From Ophiodon elongatus (lineage: Eukaryota > Chordata > Actinopteri > Perciformes > Hexagrammidae): a DNA stretch of 64,000 bases. Below the pieces are notes generated by a model, which was not told where the DNA came from, ran no database searches, and worked only from the letters and a program-made list of their open reading frames with translations. Of the stretch, positions 1-32,699 are shown piece by piece. A program made the translations under genes and the position numbers. The DNA is taken from the NCBI GenBank assembly GCA_016806645.1, contig JACSYO010001987.1, positions 253,501 to 317,500 of the forward strand, written 5' to 3'. Within the stretch, counting starts at the first letter, position 1; every line of letters starts with the position of its first letter.

Positions 1-3000
1 ACTGACGTAACGTCACAGTGACCTTTGACCTTTGACCACCAAAATCAAATCAGTTCAAACTTGATTCCTTCTTTGCAGTTTTTTAGGCTTTCCTGAATTT
101 AAATGACAAATATAAATATTAACATGACAGATGTTACCACAAACTTCCCATTAATATATCCTCGCCCATCCATCTTTGGGCGTACAAAGCATCGACTAGG
201 ATCGTGACCCGGTGCTTGCAACAACTTTGGCTTCCGCCATGATGACGATCCTTTCCCAAACCGTATCCAAGCTGTGACGAAAGTTTTGCCTAAAACCAAA
301 TGTCACCATAACTGTGGCAGATCAGAAAATGAACCACTTCCAGACAATCCCGAAAATAAAGGTGGCATCAGAAAGCACTCTAAGAATGCAGGGACATAAA
401 TGTCTTGTTTAATATCTTCATCATTAACACTCTAATACTGGTTTTGGTGTTCAGATCTGAAAAGTAAAAGAAATCCCATGTGGGACAAAAAGAGACATTT
501 TTAGTTCAATCTCTGCTGGGATTTTGTTCGAGAAAAAAATGGATGCATTGACCTCCATAATGCTGAGGTCAGAGAAACATTAACATCTGCAATATAGACA
601 TATTTCGTCTTTTAGTTTTTCTATAAACACTCGGTTTATAGCAGGACACGAGTCAAACTCTGAGGTGAGCCTGAAATCCTCCAGAGCTGAAGACTCCAAC
701 AGTTTATAGTCGAGTGGGAGTGTCTTTTGGCTTCTCTTCAGCATGAAACATGCACATGATGACAGCTTCATGGGTTTGCTAAAGACAGATACTTATGAGG
801 CTTATTAAGGGCCTGCACTGAGCATGAATGGCTATTGTGACTTAACTCATCCTAAGTCTGTTCCAATAATTCAGTCAGACGTCCTCTTCATGTCTGACTC
901 AGAGGGTGTTTTCATGGAGAAACTATCTGATGCATCTTCTCTACAATGTTTCCCAGAACTGTTTTCAGAGTCAACCCAGACGCGCTCGTCACGTTCCACT
1001 TTCTCTTTTTGGCAGTCGTAAAAACTCGAGAGGAAGAACAAAGACCGCAAAAGGTCAGACGTGAAATATACAACACGGTGCAGCTGGGAGGTGAGAGGAG
1101 GGGGAGGGGGAGAGGGAGGGGAAACGCACAAAACAATGAGGACTAGGTTTTTCGTGAGATATCCCACAAACCTTTGCATGTTGACGGTGTGCATAATGGT
1201 GTGCATATCAATGCCCGACATATCTGCCATAGATCTCCCTTATTAAAACACACGTTGAAGCTTATTGTGACTCAGTCCCACGTCCACCGTCCTGCTGCCT
1301 CACTAGATGTGGGTTCATCCATCGCTGAGGAATAGGAGAAAGTTGCAGTTGTTGGGGACTGTTTGTTTGATTTAAAAACTACAGTGACCAGCTGTTTTTT
1401 TTTGATGGGCTTGAAACTGAAAGTCACCAACAGGAAGTCAGAGAGTATTGAGAGAAAGACAAAAACGCTGTTCACAGGATTTGTTGACAATAAAAAGAAT
1501 ATTGAATACTTTATACTTCAAATAAATCCTATATGAATAGAGATGATATTTAAAAAAAAACACTAAGATCACATTATTGCTGGTGGCAGGGGCCCGTTCA
1601 TATATTTATATAAATGGGATTCCATTTGTAAAACTCAGAACGTCTCACTCCATATCATGTTTGTGTCTGAAGACAAGAAGCAGAAAATGATCTCTTCAAG
1701 TTTGTTGAAAAAAAAGTGTTTAAAGTTGTAACATTTTTTTTTAAAATATAAATATATCTATCACTCTGAGTAAAAATAAAAAACTGGCAGGATTTTCAAG
1801 ATGCTGAAACCTTTCAGGTGGTCTGACCTTTGAGAAAGAAAAAAAAGCTTACGTAAGGGCTTTTACACTTTAAACTGAGACAGATAAACCACTTAGCGGG
1901 GCACGAGTATGGTGGCTGTTTAGGTTCAAATAATTCATCATATGACATTTACACTGTGAAGGCTTTTCCGTTTGCTGCCTGTAAGGGTTCTCCAGATGGA
2001 GCTAGCTTAATGTACACTGTGTACATATTTGCAGAGTATGTTGATCGCTGAGCAGCAGCACCACCACAGGGCCTGACGGAGGCCTACGCCAACAGAAGAA
2101 CAACGTTTAGTCTCTGCAGGAAGCAGAGAGGAGCTCCGTGTCTTCGTCTCAGAGACACAATAAATGGTTAAGATCTGGCCATAAAAAATGAACTAATATT
2201 CATCACCAGACTGTGAAGGGGTTACGGTGTCGACGTTATGTCAAAGACGATAATGAATGGTTTTGCAGAGACAGCTATTAGTTTGTAGCTTATGGCTCCA
2301 TCCCACAAAAACTCTGAATCATACACGAAACTAATGAGTCAAAGTCCAATCACACTGGTGAATAATGTCATAATTCAAGTTGATGTTCGTTGTTTAGGTC
2401 TTTGTTTAAACAGATAATATGTCCGTGAGTCACCGGCAACAATTTACTACAACTGCTCATCTGGTGACGCATCGAGGATGGATGTTATGACTCACTGTTG
2501 CTCGCGGTATGATTTGTCAAAAAACGCCATGACAACAGAAACATGAGTCAGAAACCCGAACTCGAACATGACTTCGACAAAAGTCCCCAAAATCATAATA
2601 AAAATAGATGTTTTGGTCACTTAAAGGCCGTCAAATAACCTTCAACTCCAGCTTGTCTTTGTCGGCAAAAATAAATCTACAAGCTGATTTAAAAACACAT
2701 GTGTTGAGAAACTCCTCATCCCACAATTTCCCCAAATCACAACGATCTTTTAAAGGTATGAAATGTGTGAAAACTCAGTGATGAGTAAGGCTCCTCTAAA
2801 CACTGCACCTCTACTGAACACCACAGTAGAGGTCCCACTGGGTTCATTGGCCTCCGAACGCCTACAAAATAAATGACGAATGAATGAATTTCCATTTCAA
2901 CTGGGAAAACCCCACATTTCATCAGAGGTCAGGGTTCAACCGCAATCCGTGGTGGAAGAAGCATTCTGGTCCTTCATCCCGACGGTATCGTGGACCCTAA

Positions 3001-3879
3001 TTTCCCACGTGTCCAAGTCACTGACGGGGACGAGCGTCAATGTAACATAAGTCCACTAAGAGGGTTCAGATTGTTATTATAAGTGTCTGACAACATTATG
3101 GAAAGAAGCCGACAGATGAATAAAATGTCAAGGAGAAGTCTCCTTCTGAAATATGAAGGAGACTTCGGTAACTTCTCGACCGCTCTGATAGGAGCTCTCC
3201 AGGAGGTCATCATATTCTCAAGCACGTTGTCAAAAATCATCTGAATATCTTTAGAAATATTTTTTACGATAACGTTAAGCTACGCTCTCTGAACTCCAAC
3301 ACAACAAACTGTCTGGTTTGATTTTAAGATGGCGTGAGCAGATTTTGCTTTAAATTAAAACTCGTGTTTCCACCGTTGTCTTCCAGCAACACGTCCGCGA
3401 AACTCGGAGAAACTCGGAGCAACAACGGTGAATTTCTTTAAATCTGAGGAGCTGAAACCATGAAATATTGATTGAAAGGACACGTTCATAATTTTTCACA
3501 CGTTTCTCATCATAGTTATATGAATGTACTTATTCCTCTTGGAGCCAGTAAGAGATGCCTTCACAAGCACTTCACTCCAAGAGAGTTGCCAAAACATCTT
3601 CTGATCAATTAATTGACATTTGGGTCTTTTCATGTTTCATTTTCTTTTTGTCTGTAAAAGCTTGATTAGTAAAATGAGTAGCTGCAGCTTTCAGACGACG
3701 GCACGCAGCAAAAATACAACACCTCTCACATGTAGAAGTATAAAATGTTGTGAAGTGTAATACTGCAAGTACCTTTAATGTGTACTTGGTTAGAGTACTC
3801 GAGTCAAAGTGATGGGTTTCTTTAAACAAGTGACAGAGACAGGCCGGGGCAGTGCTGCCCCCTGCCGGACTGAACTCAC
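1..3879. other. Intron or 3' flank of enpp2; no exon recognised
   Basis: The expected last autotaxin residues (a conserved WVEELM-type helix and the ending LKTYLHTYESEI) were looked for on the minus strand and not seen. The region is AT-rich with short open frames that resemble no family I know. It begins with a dispersed repeat. Confidence 0.5.
3..60. repeat. Dispersed fish repeat with three direct TGACC half-sites
   Basis: Positions 3-15 form an imperfect CRE-like palindrome, TGACGTAACGTCA. Positions 19-37 carry TGACCT repeated with one-base spacing, the DR1 pattern bound by RXR partners. The adjoining ACCACCAAAATCAAATCAGT resembles a common fish interspersed repeat, so the sites are probably repeat-borne rather than a dedicated enhancer. 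Confidence 0.45.
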
Positions 3880-24737
<20,858 letters not shown>

Positions 24738-24864
24738 CTGCAGAAAAACCACAGACCACACATTAGAAAAACATACATTATTTTTTATTGACTCCAGTAA
24801 GCAACAATCTCATGTAGGTCAAGGGTCAGCAGCTCTGTGGAGAGACCATACAACCATAGACCTA

Positions 24865-24990
24865 CTGGGCACAGGGCCCAGGTTAAGGGGCCCCCGGGCA
24901 CAGGGCCCAGGTTAGGGGGCCCCCGGGCACAGGGCCCAGGTTAGGGGGCCCCCGGGCATAGGGCCCAGGTTAGGGGGCCCCCGGGCCAGT
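24865..24990. repeat. About 33-bp GC-rich minisatellite
   Basis: Four units of GGGCACAGGGCCCAGGTTAG followed by GGGGCCCCC lie upstream of enpp2 exon a. Confidence 0.95.
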
Positions 24991-25029
24991 GCTTCTGTTT
25001 GAAGTTACTGATGACATTTCTTGATGGGA

Positions 25030-25550
25030 TTTCACGACTAAAAAGAGACAAATAAAAGACGACAAAGAAATGCAAAAAAACTATAAAGAGACTCAAAATG
25101 ACCAAACAGAAACACAAAACGACTATAAAGAGATGCAAAACGATCAAAAAGGGACACAAAATGAGTATGGGATGAAAAATCAACCAAGAAGAGACACAAA
25201 ATAATTACAAAGAAATGCAAAAAAACTACAGAGACTCAAAATGACCAAACACAAACAAACGACGACAAAGAGGAGACGCAAAACTTCTACAACGAGAAAC
25301 CAAAAAAAGACGCAAAACAACTGCAAGATGCAAATCAACCAAGAAGAGACACAAAACAATTACAAAGAGATACAAAACAATTACAAAGAGACGCAAAACA
25401 ACCAAGAAGAGACACAACACCACTACAAAGAGACGCACATCGACTACAAAGAAATGCAAAACGACCTTAAAGAGACACAAAACAACTACAAAGAGACGCA
25501 AAACAACCAAGAAGAGAAGCAAAATGACTACAAAGACATGCAGAAGGACC
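25030..25550. repeat. ACAAAGAGAC-type degenerate tandem repeat
   Basis: About 500 bp of units such as ACAAAGAGACGCAAAACAAC and AACCAAGAAGAGACACAAAA. The period is variable, about 18-24 bp. Lys/Thr/Gln-rich open frames across it are repeat artefacts. Confidence 0.92.
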
Positions 25551-26647
25551 TAAAATATGTGTCTTTGAATCCGTGGCTCTTGTTCTTACGTAGGAGGGTT
25601 GGGGGCCCTTTACATGTGTGTGTCCAGGGGCCCATTATCTCATAACCTGTCCATGAGTACAGCCTCAGTGTCTTGCTCAAGGGCGCTTTTAGAAAAGAGG
25701 GTCTGGAGAGATGGCTGCTTTGCTACCTTGAGGTCCTAACTAGGAGTTTGTTGTCTTCTCCTCTGAGACACATTCATGTTCACATCTCACCAAAGGGGTC
25801 AGAGGTCAACGGGCAGCCGTGCTGTGTGATTCCACTCCTTCTGTAAGCAGCACTAACCCACTGCAGATAGGAAGTCACACAGTGGGCTGCACAGAGCTGA
25901 CTGAGATGTTCACAGCAGCATCGGTGGGTTTGGATCACACTCAGCTCCTACAGAGCCAAACCAGGGGCCCTTAACTGTGAAGTAAACATGTGTCAAAATG
26001 ATGGCTTTTTGTCAGAGAAGAACTTTCGGCTTCTCAAGAAAATGATGAAGAGAAAAAACTTCACGAAGAGAAAATAATAAAACATTTTGGTTCACAGCGA
26101 AATAGCAGAGGAGGAAGTTCTTAGAGTTCACCAGAGCTTCACAAAGTCATGAGTTCTTCATTCAACCAGAACCACTCACGTCTCTGAACCCTTCTCCAAA
26201 GTTAAGGATGTAATTCAATAGAAAAGACTGACGATCTCCAGTGATGAGTCAACAACAGCCTGCTGCTCACACTGATCGCTGATGAATTAGTAAATCTGTC
26301 TAAATACGTACCAAAATATCTCATAACACTTTGTGTTGGACACAATCCCTTAACAAGTAACATTTCAGTGAGCTACGGGTTCTTGTTTTTAGAAAATGCT
26401 TCTTAAATATCCTTTAAAAATACACCTTAAAGGCATCGCAGGCTTAACGCTTCCTAACATTAGTGAAATATAACTCATAATATACACTCAGCATATAACT
26501 GGTCGCTTTGGACCGCACTCATTTTCTACATTCTCTATTCTCTATTTAAACATTGAATCAAAAACCCAACGTTACAACATGTGTCCTCATCAGGGGTCCA
26601 ACAGGAACGTTACACATTTCTCAACATTTTCAAACATAACAAGACAT

Positions 26648-27278
26648 CCAATGAGGAGGCTAAGTCCCGCCTCTTCTGGGTGGAACACCGCGGGACGTTA
26701 CTCTGGGGAACATTTGTTTCACGGTAGTCAACGGTGAGATACAGTTTTTAGATCTTGTTTTGAATCGTGCTATGAATTACATATGTGATGTTTGTCAATT
26801 TAAAGATAATTTTGTAAGTTTGTAGTAAAACTGTCGAAGTATAAAACTGTGAAAATACATCGTTAGTAAGACGACACACCCTGAAGAGTGTTTCGTACTA
26901 GAATGTTCTCACACCAACAAAACAAGGTCTCACTCGGTCTTTTCTCTGATGAAAAGAGTCGCTGGATAAAAGCACGTCGGGTAAGATGACGTTACATTGG
27001 TGCTAGTTAGCTAAGTTAGCTAAGTTAGCTAACTAGCTAGCAAGCGAAGTTGGTGTTGTGCGAGACAAGAGATGAAGTTCACTGAGCGGTTTCACACGAT
27101 GACACTACGACAAACTTTCAAAATTATCTTTTCAGATTGACAAACATCATATGTGTCGTTCATGGCACAAAAAGTATTCGTCTTTCGACGTTGACTACCG
27201 TACGTATTTCTGCAAAAAATAAGGTCTCGTGGACGCTGGAAGAGGCGGGACTTCGCCTCTCTGTAGAGTTATCATTGG
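26648..27278. mobile_element. Foldback (long inverted repeat) MITE-like element
   Basis: The left arm starts CCAATGAGGAGGCTAAGTCC and the right arm ends with the reverse complement of a similar sequence, finishing TCATTGG. Shared blocks within both arms include AAGTCCCGCCTCTTC, GGTAGTCAACG, TGATGTTTGTCAAT and GATAATTTTG. The arms are about 170-190 bp and flank a spacer of about 260 bp containing GTTAGCTAA repeats. No coding region is present. I could not define a target-site duplication or family. Confidence 0.75.
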
Positions 27279-28772
27279 CTGGATTGATTGTGGTTACAAC
27301 AAGACCAGAGAGAGATCTAGAGAATCTTTCATGAAACCAGACAGCAAGTCAAACTAACATCATTCACGTGTGTTCACTGCCTTTATCAGGTCAAAATTAA
27401 ATCTATAGGAAATAAAAACAAAACATGTAAAGTTGTTCAGATACAAGCCTCTTTTTGCCAACTAGAGAGGAAAAATAAATCTTACAGACATTCTAGTTTC
27501 TTTCAGATTTGAAGTCCACGATAATCTAAATTCTCCTTGTTACTCATGAGCTCGATGCAACAATACGACCCATACTCAAGAGATCAGACAACCATATTCA
27601 GGACGGACCTTTAATGTGAAGGGACCACCGGTGTTTATTTGTGGAAGCGTCCTTCAGGTTTGATGTATGTGGGAAAGATGTGACGATGTCAGCACTATTA
27701 GGAGCCGGGATCTGACCTCTCCTCGTAGAGAAACATCTTCTAGAACGCAGCCACACAATCTCTCGTCTACACATCCGAGGTATTGAGAACGTGCATTGCA
27801 ATAAGCGAGGTGTTGATCTGCATCTATTGCTCCTGAAACATGACGGGTTTTTGATACAATAGGACTGAATGAAGAGCTATATGTAAAGTACACACAGGTG
27901 GCAACAATGCAGGTGATACGTGTGACGACTTGATTACCAATGATGTCATTTTCCCATAGGAATCCTTGTTGTGTTTGGAAATGCATAAAAAAAGTGTTTT
28001 GCAACCCTGCGCTCTTTCCAATTCCAATTTTCTTGTGAAATACAGGACAGCTTTAAAGGAAATGACACATCCGTGTATCAGTTACTCATCCCGCGTTGCC
28101 TTGAATTCTTGAAGAAAACGTTGTTTTTCTGGCATTACCTCCACAGTGAACTATGGATTTAAAAAGAATTATGAATTCAAGCAGCAAAACTACATGAAAA
28201 CATCCCTTTACAAACATTCACACAACCGATGTAGAATAGTCTCATGTATCAAGTCGTATGCTCACTACTGTTTAAAACACTTTGGATTAGTCCGGACTCG
28301 TGCAGGCAATCTTTGGACATATAAATTCTATACTACATTATATAGTGAATTCATGTGTAAGTTTTGACCAGTTAGTTTCTCCAATAAAAAGACTTACAAT
28401 TTAATTGTAATTCCTGTAAATTTTTTGTTTTACCAAGTTGCTGGTGTACAATTTTATATTTTAATAATAAATAACAATTCAATAAATGTATATTTCTGTG
28501 TTTATTTGTTGCAAGTTAGTAAAGCATCCCAGTCACTTCCGACCAGTGAGGCATTCGTCTTATTAACTAAACAACGGGTGTCGGATCATCTCGAAACACC
28601 AGGAATCGGCATCGGGACTGAAGAGGTCTGACTGGTGCGTCCTTTGTAAAGATGTGTTGGTGAAGCCGTGAGCATAAAGGACTGGAGACACGAGGCGGAT
28701 TGTTCTGCACCAGCTGTGTGAGAGTTTGTAAACGGCTGTTTCTGATAGTTTTGCTGTTGTTTTATGCTGCCC

Positions 28773-28788
28773 CCCCCCCCGCCCCCCC

Positions 28789-28819
<31 letters not shown>
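28773..28819. repeat. Poly-C and (CA)n tract
   Basis: A run of C interrupted by one G is followed by CACACA repeats. Confidence 0.95.
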
Positions 28820-28821
<2 letters not shown>

Positions 28822-29359
28822 CATTTACTTCCATTCATTACGACTTTTCTCTGTTTTTTTATTCTTCATTCACCGTGAGAAGTTTTCTTCAAGAATTCAA
28901 GAGAACACTTGATGCGTAACTGATGAAGAAAATTATAATTTTTTTGTGGGGTGAAGTATTTTCCTTTAACTTCTAAGGCCTCTAGATGAAGTCAAATGAC
29001 CCCGTGTGGTCTCAAACCCTGTGACAAGGAGTCTCACTCGCTTTGTTTTGAAGGGCCACCAGCTGACCGGCTCTAAACCTCAGACCTCTGGAGACCTGAA
29101 GCGCTTTCAGCTTGAACATGAAGACCTGGCTCTCCATTACAGGAGGACTGCCAGGTCTCTGCATGTGTCCTGCAATCCTATGATCTCCTCTCACAGTACA
29201 TGTTATAATACTAGTACTATGAAAATACATGTACAGTTGAAATACTTTTCAGTGTGGCAAAAAAAAATCTCTCTATCACATATTATTAGAGATTTTTCTT
29301 GGCACGTTGACCTCATTCATACAGAAATGACTGACTCGAGTGTTTCAAATAATTCTATG

Positions 29360-29392
29360 ATGAGGAGGAGAAGGAGGAGGAGGAGGAGGAGG

Positions 29393-29427
<35 letters not shown>
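29360..29427. repeat. (AGG)n then (ATG)n trinucleotide tract
   Basis: GGAGGAGGAGG runs directly into GATGATGATG, about 68 bp in total. Confidence 0.97.
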
Positions 29428-29430
<3 letters not shown>

Positions 29431-29704
29431 TGACAGACGGACCAAAACAACAGCAGCTGCATGATTACGGTTCCTGCTCGGCGGTGTAACGTCCTCTCTC
29501 TCTTCAGGCTGCTGTTACGGAGTTTGCATTGATGTGAGGCAAAGTGCAGCTCTCTCACTCACAGGTCGATACGTCAGATCTTTTTTTTTTTTTTTTTATG
29601 ATGTTCGGGGAATGGGGGAGGAGGAAGGGGGGGGGGGGGAGAGGAGAAACACTTCTATATGAAAAGCTAAAACAAAGCGACATGAAACCACAGAGCTGTC
29701 ACAC

Positions 29705-29864
29705 AGTCTTACCGTACCAAATTTCCCAATAGCATGTTCCAAACAGCGGGTCCACTTGGAGCATTCCCCCGAAAACAAAAAAAGAAAGCGCCGAAATTGT
29801 GTCCAACGTCCGGTAGAAGCTGCGTTGCGCCTCTGCGGATCGATGGAGCAGCGCGCAGGGGTCC

Positions 29865-29870
<6 letters not shown>
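29705..29870 (-). promoter_or_regulatory. Candidate 5' untranslated exon and promoter of enpp2
   Basis: On the minus strand a CpG-containing stretch (GCGCGCTGCTCCATCGATCC, then CAGAGGCGCAACGC) runs to a good splice donor, TACG|GTAAGA, at 29707. It lies about 5 kb upstream of enpp2 exon a on the same strand. ATGs near the donor would leave in phase 1 or 2, while exon a needs phase 0. It is therefore not the coding start exon as read, but could be a leader exon. Weak evidence. Confidence 0.25.

Positions 29871-29912
<42 letters not shown>
29866..29912. repeat. (CT)n microsatellite
   Basis: About 47 bp of CTCTCT, complementary to the (GA)n tract at 30026-30128 nearby. Confidence 0.97.
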
Positions 29913-29913
<1 letters not shown>

Positions 29914-30025
29914 TCCCGTTGTTTGCCTGCCTCTGCCTCTTTCTCGGTCTTGGGCCAATAAGCATGAAGTAATGGTGACAGCTGCTGCTCTCTGGTACAA
30001 CAGCGTACGCAGTCCAACTGAATAA

Positions 30026-30051
30026 GAGAGAGAAGAGAGAGAGAGAGAGAC

Positions 30052-30118
<67 letters not shown>

Positions 30119-30128
30119 AGAGAGAGAC
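30026..30128. repeat. (GA)n microsatellite
   Basis: About 100 bp of GAGAGA. Together with the (CT)n 110 bp to the left it forms an imperfect inverted repeat. Confidence 0.97.
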
Positions 30129-30159
30129 TGGGGGAGCAGAGAGGTTTTGCATCCATGCA

Positions 30160-30605
30160 AATATATCTCATTGGTTTATGTGAAACTTTGGAGGAGTGAT
30201 AAGTAAACAATACACAATGACCTCTGAGTATTGAACATTTGTTCAAGAGCAAAATACAATAAAGAACTTCCACACATTAACCCACCATATGGCACCATTA
30301 TATTATTATACTAATATATTGTTTTTGTATTGCATTGTTACCATTTTAGTGCCTTTTTATTATTAATAGCCATAGTGCTATTTGTATATATTATTGGTTT
30401 ATGTGAATCTTTATAGGAGTGATAAGTTATAAAAAGAGAAAATAATGACCTCTGAATATTGAAAAGTTTGTAAAAAAGTTGTTCAAGAGCAAAGAACAAT
30501 AAAGAACGTCCACACACGAACCCACCATGTGCACATTACTAACATTATTACACTAATATATTGTGTTTTATTGCACTGTTACCATCTTAATGCCTTTTTT
30601 TTGTT
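30160..30605. repeat. Tandem duplication of about 220 bp
   Basis: Two diverged copies (about 30163-30360 and 30390-30605) share TTGGTTTATGTGAA, GGAGTGATAAGT, AATGACCTCTGA, GTTCAAGAGCAAA, ACAATAAAGAAC, CCACACA and ACTAATATATTGT in the same order. Confidence 0.9.
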
Positions 30606-31413
30606 ACTTGTATTGCCGCTGTGCTGCAACATCGAGGGGCCAAAACAAAAGTAGTTTTGATGTAACAATGAAGGAATCTTGACTCAGATCGTTTCATAAC
30701 GGAACAGTTTGGGATTTTGCAGAGAATGTGAGCTCAAAGGCCTCCTCGCTGACGGAGCGAACGCTCTGCGTTTCCTGACGTCTTGCGGTAAATACTGCAG
30801 CAGCACACGGTGACTGTGAGCTGACGTAGCGGAAAGATAAAGCACCAGGTCGTTCACGCCACTGGGAGGCTGCTCAAGTGTCCATGAGAGGAAAGAAGTG
30901 AGGCCAGCGGTGATAACAAGTTGAGGAATCTGCAGCCGTGCTAGCTGTTGGTAAAGGAAACAAACTGTTGAGGAGATAAACCAAAGTGTTTGGCTTTTTT
31001 CAAGAGTTGTTTTGGCTTTTTCCGCTGTTTTTAGACACATGACAGCGAAGAGGCCGACTGGATCTGCAGCTCAGTATCACGGCAGTTCGGGGAAATAGAC
31101 ACGAAATGCAACCTAGTGGTTTTGTGTACAGAGACACAAAGTGTCAGTTTCTTTTTCATGTCGCTCAGCAAGAAAATGATGCCAATGGAAAGTCAATTAG
31201 GACCCTCAGTCGTGGTGGACGCACAAATTAAATCCATCCACGTGACTAAACAACAGTCAGAGTCAGTGACGTACTTTATGATATCCAACCAACAGGACTT
31301 TCAACCAGAAGACCACAAAGTGTTTGACACCAAGTTGTGGTTTCATGGTGGTTTTGTTGCCTAAACCAAACTTTTGAGGAGAGTTTTCTGAAACCTAATT
31401 ACATGCTTTTGCT

Positions 31414-31645
31414 GAATAAACCTAACTGTTGGTGGTTTAGTTGAATAAACCTAACTGTTGGTGGTTTAGTTGAATAAACCTAACTGTTGGTGGTTTAGTT
31501 GAATAAACCTAACTGTTGGTGGTTTAGTTGAATAAACCTAACTGTTGGTGGTTTAGTTGCATAAACCTAATTGTTTGTGGTTTTGTTGCATAAACCTAAT
31601 TGTTTGTGGTTTTGTTGCATAAACCTAATTGTTTGTGGTTTTGTT
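31414..31645. repeat. 29-bp minisatellite
   Basis: About eight units of GAATAAACCTAACTGTTGGT followed by GGTTTAGTT. The last three units share changes (GCATAAACCTAATTGTTTGT), so they arose by a later local expansion. Confidence 0.95.
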
Positions 31646-31959
31646 GTTTTTGTGTCTCTCTGTGGTGATTTTGTGTCTTTTGTCTTTGTTGTCATTTTTG
31701 TCTCTTTGTAGTCCCTGACGCTTCAGTAATCCATCCATATCAGAAATGTGTCCCGGCTTTGAGAAATCCGCAGAAGGCCGAGTGAACCAGTCAGGACTGA
31801 GACTGTTGATGCCCGCAATAATGACAGGAAGTTATGGGCCAAACACACGAAAGAACGATGGAACAAACACAGACAAGGCTGAGCTTAACGTCAGAAGGGC
31901 CCCACATCACGAAACACACCTTGTTCGTTTCACGAGGTGATACCGAACCTGAAAGACAC

Positions 31960-32290
31960 CTGACGCCCGCGGTGAGCTGACAGCGAGCCGTGAGAGAGAC
32001 ATGTGAACATCTCCCTGTTTTCCTCCGCAAACAAGGAGACAAAGACGCCGCGCTGTGCGGAGAGCTCCCCTGTTGAAAGCTGTCTCTGCGGCGGATAAAC
32101 ACCTCCGCTGCGAGACGAGTATCAGCCTTCGAACGATGTTTGTGCGCCCTGTGATTTCGGATGAATACCGCAGAAAGCCGCAGCATTACGCTTCTTTTCA
32201 CAGCGCTGCTATCAAAACACATCGGGGCTTTTGAAAGGCTCGGCTCTCGCTGACAAGCCTGCGCTCTGCCGGGAACATTTTGTTCATGGG
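31960..32290. other. CpG-containing non-coding stretch, possible regulatory region
   Basis: The base composition differs from the AT-rich surroundings, with many CpG dinucleotides (CCGCGCTGTGCGGAG, CTCTGCGGCGGATAA). A long minus-strand open frame crosses it but shows no domain, signal or repeat structure. I read it as non-coding. No further repeat or gene was seen from 31646 to 32525. Confidence 0.3.
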
Positions 32291-32529
32291 GGTGGATGAG
32301 GGTGGTGGAGGGGAGAGGGGGGGGGGGGGCACATCTCCCTGCTTTGAAAGTGATCTGTACATCCACCACCTCAGGGGGAAACATCCTCATCTTACAAAGA
32401 CCACACACACACATAAACGTTCACATGTGCACGGAGGAAGGGGCTGAAAACACAAAGACATCCGTGGACGTGACGACGAGGGAGGAACCATGAAGCCTCG
32501 TTCGCGGTTGTTTCTGAGGCCTGTTGACA

Positions 32530-32692
<163 letters not shown>

Positions 32693-32699
32693 ACGCCGC

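Noticed and set aside
580..1230. Minus frames of 63-119 codons near the left edge
   Set aside because: No similarity to autotaxin ends or to any family known to me. Likely chance.
3037..3240. Minus frame beginning MIFDNVLENMM as the last enpp2 exon
   Set aside because: It shows none of the conserved C-terminal autotaxin residues and no fitting acceptor.
27654..28027. Minus frames of 67-116 codons upstream of enpp2
   Set aside because: No recognised domain and low-complexity composition. No splice signals in phase with enpp2 exon a.
29596..30273. 225-codon minus-strand frame
   Set aside because: It runs through (GA)n and (CT)n tracts. The non-repeat parts match no family, and no start context or domain is visible.
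31791..32414. 207-codon minus-strand frame as a gene
   Set aside because: No signal, domain or repeat structure. Cys and Arg are scattered and the frame likely reflects GC content. Kept only as a possible regulatory region.
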